DNA of 9,926 nt, from NCBI GenBank assembly GCA_030623425.1, contig JAUXMA010000033.1, forward strand, positions 1 through 9,926, given 5' to 3'. The DNA comes from Rhodospirillaceae bacterium. Its GTDB lineage: Bacteria; Pseudomonadota; Alphaproteobacteria; Rhodospirillales; 2-02-FULL-58-16. The first letter of the stretch is position 1, and the number at the start of each line of letters is the position of its first letter. Shown one piece after another: positions 6,144-9,926 of the stretch. Under the pieces are notes generated by a model that made no database searches, had not been told where the DNA came from, and worked only from the letters and a program-made list of their open reading frames with translations. A program made the position numbers and the translations under genes.

Positions 6144-8702
6144 TCAGGCCGATGTCTTGGCGGCGGGTTTCTTGCGGGCCGGTTTTTTCTTCGCCGAGGT
6201 CTTTCCCTTCGCCGCCTTGGCGGCGAGGATGGCGACGGCCCCGTCCAGGCTCACGGCGCCCTTGTCGACGCCTTTGGGCAGGGTGGCGCGCAAGGATCCG
6301 TGCTGGACGTAGGGGCCGAAGCGGCCGGAACGCAAAGTCACCGGCTTGCCGTCGGCGGGGTGCTTGCCGATGAGTTTCGGCGGCTCCTTCCTGGGCGCAT
6401 CGGCGATCAGCGCCACCGCCCGGTTGAGCCCGATGCCGAGCACGTCATCGCCGCCCTTGAGGGAAATGTAGACCCCGCCGTGCTTGATGTAAGGACCATA
6501 GCGGCCGATGCCGGCGGTGATCGTCTCGCCGCTCTCGGGATGCCGGCCAATCTCGCGCGGCAAAGACAGCAACGCCAGCGCCCGCTCCAGGTCGAGGGTC
6601 TCCGGGTCCATGTCCTTGGGCAGGGAGGCCCGTTTCGGCGGCGTCCCGCCCTTTTCCCGCGCCCCGCCCAGCTGCACGTAATAGCCGTAAGGTCCCTGGC
6701 GCAGGCTGACCTCGAGGCGGCTTGCCGGATCCGCGCCCAGAAGCCTCGGGCCGTTGCCGGCGGGCGCCGCTTCGCCGCCCTCGCCGGCGGCCACCGTCAG
6801 CGGCTTGGTGAAGCGGCAATCGGGATAATTGGAGCAGCCGATGAAGGCGCCGTATTTGCCCAGTTTCAAATTGAGCCGGCCATCGCCGCAATCCGGACAG
6901 GCGCGGGGATCGGCGCCTGAACCGTCGCCGCGGAAGAAGTGCGGACCCAAAATTGCGTCGAGCGCTTCCAACACTTCCCGGACGCTCAGCTCCCGGGTCT
7001 CGTCGACGGCCTTGCTGAAGGTATTCCAGAACTCGTGCAACACCACCTTCCAGTCGAGACGCCCGCCGGAGATTTCATCCAGTTTGTCCTCCAGCTCGGC
7101 GGTGAAATTGTATTCGACGTAGCGGCTGAAAAAGCTGGTCAGGAAAGCGGTCACCAGACGGCCGCGGTCTTCCGGCACGAATTGGCGTTTTTGCAGGCGC
7201 ACGTAGTCCCGGTCCTGAAGGACCGAGAGAATGGAGGCATAGGTGGACGGCCGGCCGATGCCCAACTCCTCGAGGCGCTTGACCAGGCTGGCCTCCGAGA
7301 AACGCGGCGGCGGCTGGGTGAAGTGCTGGTCCGGCTTGACGCCTTTAACTCGCAGGGCCTCGCCGACTTGGAGCTCGGGGAGGACGCGGTCCGCATCCTC
7401 GCCGCCGCTGTCGTCCCGGCCTTCCCGGTAGAGCTTGTAGAAGCCGTCGAAGGCGACGACCGAGCCGGTGGCGCGCAAAACCACCCGTTGGTCCGGCGAC
7501 GAGATGTCGGCGGCGACTTGATCGAGCACCGCCGGTTGCATCTGGCTGGCAATGGTGCGTTTCCAGATCAACTCGTAAAGCCGCCGCTGATCCTTGTTCA
7601 GGTAGCGCGAGACGGTTTCGGGGCGGCGGCGGACATCGGTGGGGCGGATGGCTTCGTGCGCTTCCTGGGCGTTCTTGGCCTTGCTTTTGTAAACCCTGGG
7701 CGATTTCGGCAGGTAGGCGTCGCCCCAATTCTCGCCGATGAAACGGCGGCAGGCGGCGATGGCCTCGCCGGCTATCTGCACGCCGTCGGTCCGCATGTAG
7801 GTGATCAGCCCGGCGCTGTCGTCGCCGACATTGACGCCTTCGTAAAGCTCTTGCGCGATCCGCATGGTGTGGCGGGCGCCGAAATGGAGCTTGCGCGAGG
7901 CCTCCTGCTGCAGTGTCGAGGTGGTGAAGGGCGCCGCCGGATTGCGGCGGACTTTCTTGCGCTCGACATGGGCGACGGAAAAGGCGGCGGCCTCGACGGC
8001 GGCGGCGGCGGCCTTGGCGGCGGCGGCGTCGGCCAGTGTCATCTTTTCCAGCTTGTCGCCGCCTAAGTGGGTCAGACGGGCGCTGAAGGATCTGTCCTTG
8101 CCGATGAATTCGGCATCGACGGTCCAATATTCCCGCGACCGGAAATCCTCGATCTCGTTCTCGCGCTCGCAAATCAACCGCAACGCCACCGACTGCACGC
8201 GGCCGGCCGAGCGCGATCCCGGCAGCTTACGCCACAACATCGGCGACAGCGTGAAGCCGACCAAATAGTCCAGCGCGCGGCGCGCCAGGTAGGCTTCGAC
8301 GAGTTCCCAATCCAAGTCGCGGGGATGGGCGAAAGCCTCGAGGATGGCGCTTTTGGTGATTTCGTTGAAAACGACGCGCTTGACGTCGACGCCGGCCAAG
8401 GCCTTCTTGCCGCCGAGCGCCTCGCAGACGTGCCAGGAGATGGCCTCGCCCTCGCGGTCGGGATCGGTGGCGAGGTAGAGGCGGTCGGCGTCCTTGACGG
8501 CGGCGGCGATCCTTTTGATGTGCTTTCGGGCCTTGGCGTCGACTTCCCAGTTCATCGCGAAATCGGCGTCGGGACGGACCGAGCCGTCCCTGGACGGCAG
8601 GTCGCGAACATGCCCATAGCTGGCCAGAACGGTATAGTCCGGGCCCAGATATTTGTTGATCGTTTTCGCCTTGGCCGGCGATTCGACAATGACGATGTTC
8701 AT
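6144..8702 (-). CDS. topA: DNA topoisomerase I (type IA)
   Basis: This 852-residue enzyme relaxes negatively supercoiled DNA through a 5'-phosphotyrosine intermediate. The Toprim domain has E7 in VIVESPAKAK and the acidic DPDREGE motif with D80, D82 and E84. The active-site tyrosine is Y302 in LITYMRTDG. RSAGRVQS (164-171) and GIGRPSTYAS (481-490) are classic type IA blocks. One zinc-ribbon motif follows (C602, C605, C623, C629), then Topo C-terminal repeats with GRYGPYIKHGG (733-743) and GRFGPYVQHGS (793-803). A Lys/Ala-rich tail from about 828 ends the protein. An Ala-rich stretch at 225-240 is encoded by GCC-type repeats. The start at 8702 is chosen because families begin MNIVIVES. A longer frame to 8936 would overlap dprA. 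GGATTAAA before ATG is only a weak ribosome site. Confidence 0.97.
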   Translation of the reverse strand: MNIVIVESPAKAKTINKYLGPDYTVLASYGHVRDLPSRDGSVRPDADFAMNWEVDAKARKHIKRIAAAVKDADRLYLATDPDREGEAISWHVCEALGGKKALAGVDVKRVVFNEITKSAILEAFAHPRDLDWELVEAYLARRALDYLVGFTLSPMLWRKLPGSRSAGRVQSVALRLICERENEIEDFRSREYWTVDAEFIGKDRSFSARLTHLGGDKLEKMTLADAAAAKAAAAAVEAAAFSVAHVERKKVRRNPAAPFTTSTLQQEASRKLHFGARHTMRIAQELYEGVNVGDDSAGLITYMRTDGVQIAGEAIAACRRFIGENWGDAYLPKSPRVYKSKAKNAQEAHEAIRPTDVRRRPETVSRYLNKDQRRLYELIWKRTIASQMQPAVLDQVAADISSPDQRVVLRATGSVVAFDGFYKLYREGRDDSGGEDADRVLPELQVGEALRVKGVKPDQHFTQPPPRFSEASLVKRLEELGIGRPSTYASILSVLQDRDYVRLQKRQFVPEDRGRLVTAFLTSFFSRYVEYNFTAELEDKLDEISGGRLDWKVVLHEFWNTFSKAVDETRELSVREVLEALDAILGPHFFRGDGSGADPRACPDCGDGRLNLKLGKYGAFIGCSNYPDCRFTKPLTVAAGEGGEAAPAGNGPRLLGADPASRLEVSLRQGPYGYYVQLGGAREKGGTPPKRASLPKDMDPETLDLERALALLSLPREIGRHPESGETITAGIGRYGPYIKHGGVYISLKGGDDVLGIGLNRAVALIADAPRKEPPKLIGKHPADGKPVTLRSGRFGPYVQHGSLRATLPKGVDKGAVSLDGAVAILAAKAAKGKTSAKKKPARKKPAAKTSA

Positions 8703-8815
8703 TTTAATCCGCTGACCCGAACCTCGGTTTGCCGCCACTCGGACCGGACGGCAAGCCCGCGTTCGGTGCACGACTCCTCTATCCCCTGGGCGCCGCGGCC
8801 CGTTGACGCCGACGT
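8703..8815 (-). other. Gap between dprA and topA with a weak hairpin
   Basis: These 113 bases hold no gene. On the minus strand GGCTTGCCG (8757-8749) can pair with CGGCAAACC (8734-8726), eight of nine positions, over a 14-base loop. A smaller stem, CCGA-ACC-TCGG (8718-8728 on the plus strand), lies nearby. There is no U-run and no convincing promoter, so topA is most likely read from the dprA transcript. Confidence 0.3.
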
Positions 8816-9926
8816 TCAGTCTCGCGAAATCGGCGGCAGCAGACGCGAAACCCGGTTTCCCGGATGCCGTTCCAACCGGCCCGCCAGTTCCATTTCCAGC
8901 AGGACCAAAGAAACAACGGCAGGCGACAATTGGCAATTGCGGATGAGTTCGTCAACCATCACCGGCGCGGAATCAAGACTTTCATCTATCGTCGAACGCC
9001 CGGAGTCAATCTCCTTTTGACTCGGCCGCTTGGCGCAAGGTGTTGTGAGCTCAAGGGATTGCCCTTCGCCGAGGGGGGGTTGCCTCATCTCGTTGGTGAC
9101 GCGGAAAACATCGTCGGCCGATTCGCACAATATCGCTCCCTGGCGGATCAAATCGTTGCTCCCCCTGGATCTGGGATCCAATGGGGATCCCGGAACGGCG
9201 AAGACCTCACGCCCCTGCTCCAGGGCCATTCGGGCGGTGATCAGGGAGCCCGAACGCGGCGACGCCTCGACGACGACGACACCGCGAGAGAGTCCGGAAA
9301 TAAGCCGGTTGCGGCGGGGGAAGTGGCGGGCCAGCGGCTTGGTGCCGGGCTCGATCTCGGAGATCAACGCGCCCCGTTCGGTGATTTCGGTGTAAAGACC
9401 GGCGTTTTCCTTCGGGTAAACGACATCGATGCCGCCGGCGACGACGGCGACGGTGCCGGTGGCGAGCGCCCCTTCATGGGCACAAGAATCGATACCTCTG
9501 GCCATTCCGGAAACGACCACAAATCCGCCCTCGCCAAGGGCGGCGGCGATTCGGCGGGCGAAATTGCGGCCGTTGACGGAAGCATTCCTCGCCCCGACCA
9601 CGGCGATCGCCTTTTTGCGCAGAAGATGGACGTGGCCTTTGAAGCTGATCAGCGGCGGCGCGTCCTCGACATGCGCCAAAAGCGGCGGGTAATCGGGCTC
9701 GTCCCGGGCGATCAGTTTGGCGCCGATCGCGGCCAGCGCCTCCATCTCGCGCGAGGCAGCGGCCTTGGCGCAAACCTTGATGGCCTTCCCGAGACCGCCT
9801 CTTTGCGCCATTTCCGGCAGGGCGGCGAGGGCGGCGGCGGCGCAGCCGAAATGGTCAAGAAGCCGATAAAAGGTGATGGGCCCGACGTTTTCCGTACGGA
9901 TCAGCCTGAGCCAGGCAAGTTTTTCG
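8816..9926 (-). CDS. dprA: DNA processing protein DprA (5' end beyond the window)
   Basis: DprA binds single-stranded DNA and loads RecA during natural transformation, and is widespread in bacteria not known to be competent. The frame stays open to the right edge, giving 369 residues from an edge-proximal EKLAWLRLIRTENVGPITFY. That is close to the usual family length, so only a few residues are missing. An N-terminal helix-hairpin-helix/SAM-like region precedes a Rossmann fold with GARNAS (111-116 of the fragment), SGMARGID (139-146), FPRRNRLISGLS (202-213) and PGSP followed by RGSND. A C-terminal winged helix spans about 317-363. A run of seven G (9073-9079) lies in the linker before it. The TGA at 8816-8818 precedes topA by 113 bases. 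The genes are probably one operon. Confidence 0.95.
   Translation of the reverse strand, partial: EKLAWLRLIRTENVGPITFYRLLDHFGCAAAALAALPEMAQRGGLGKAIKVCAKAAASREMEALAAIGAKLIARDEPDYPPLLAHVEDAPPLISFKGHVHLLRKKAIAVVGARNASVNGRNFARRIAAALGEGGFVVVSGMARGIDSCAHEGALATGTVAVVAGGIDVVYPKENAGLYTEITERGALISEIEPGTKPLARHFPRRNRLISGLSRGVVVVEASPRSGSLITARMALEQGREVFAVPGSPLDPRSRGSNDLIRQGAILCESADDVFRVTNEMRQPPLGEGQSLELTTPCAKRPSQKEIDSGRSTIDESLDSAPVMVDELIRNCQLSPAVVSLVLLEMELAGRLERHPGNRVSRLLPPISRD

Noticed and set aside
7981..8036. GGC/GCC-rich repetitive tract
   Set aside because: It encodes an alanine-rich stretch of TopA and shows no ordered repeat unit beyond codon bias.
8703..8936. 78-residue N-terminal extension of the topA frame
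   Set aside because: The TopA family begins at MNIVIVESPAKA. The extension has no domain character and would overlap the end of dprA.
9157..9193. Cluster of GGATC-containing motifs in dprA
   Set aside because: It encodes the conserved PGSPLDPRSRGSN segment, so the repetition is explained by codon choice.
9809..9811. ATG as the start of dprA
   Set aside because: The frame remains open and DprA-like (LAWLRLIRTENVGPITFYRLL) to the window edge, so the true start lies outside.

Overview
This window looks like ordinary chromosomal backbone of a GC-rich alphaproteobacterium, probably Rhodospirillales-like. The evidence is a DivK cell-cycle response regulator that closely follows the Caulobacter pattern, a cysteine-free ribosomal protein L33, and the block dprA-topA-rnr-S41 protease-rpmG. 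The codon use is strongly GC-rich, so most genes carry long antisense shadow ORFs. I see no phage, insertion sequence, CRISPR, tRNA, rRNA or defence genes.

Layout, left to right. Bases 1-276 (+) are the 3' end of a membrane protein. Bases 433-1182 (+) encode a Crp/Fnr-family regulator. Bases 1183-1412 form a structured non-coding gap with two overlapping inverted repeats. Bases 1413-1778 (+) encode DivK. Bases 1779-2007 hold a terminator-like dyad and a 17-codon relic that resembles the beginning of pleD, the diguanylate cyclase gene that often follows divK. From 2008 to the right edge all genes are on the minus strand. In transcription order (right to left) they are dprA (cut by the window edge), topA, rnr, a lipoprotein S41 C-terminal processing protease, and rpmG with its own promoter.

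The minus-strand genes form a likely housekeeping operon for DNA and RNA maintenance. DprA handles incoming single-stranded DNA, TopA relaxes negative supercoils, and RNase R degrades structured RNA. The protease start overlaps the rnr stop (TAATG), which suggests translational coupling. The topA and rnr genes lie in the same frame, separated by one UGA and four codons, and rnr begins with TTG without a visible Shine-Dalgarno sequence.

I did not find a clearly novel biological system. The points most worth checking are the apparent loss of pleD between divK and rpmG, the mutually exclusive hairpins upstream of divK, and the unusual topA/rnr junction.
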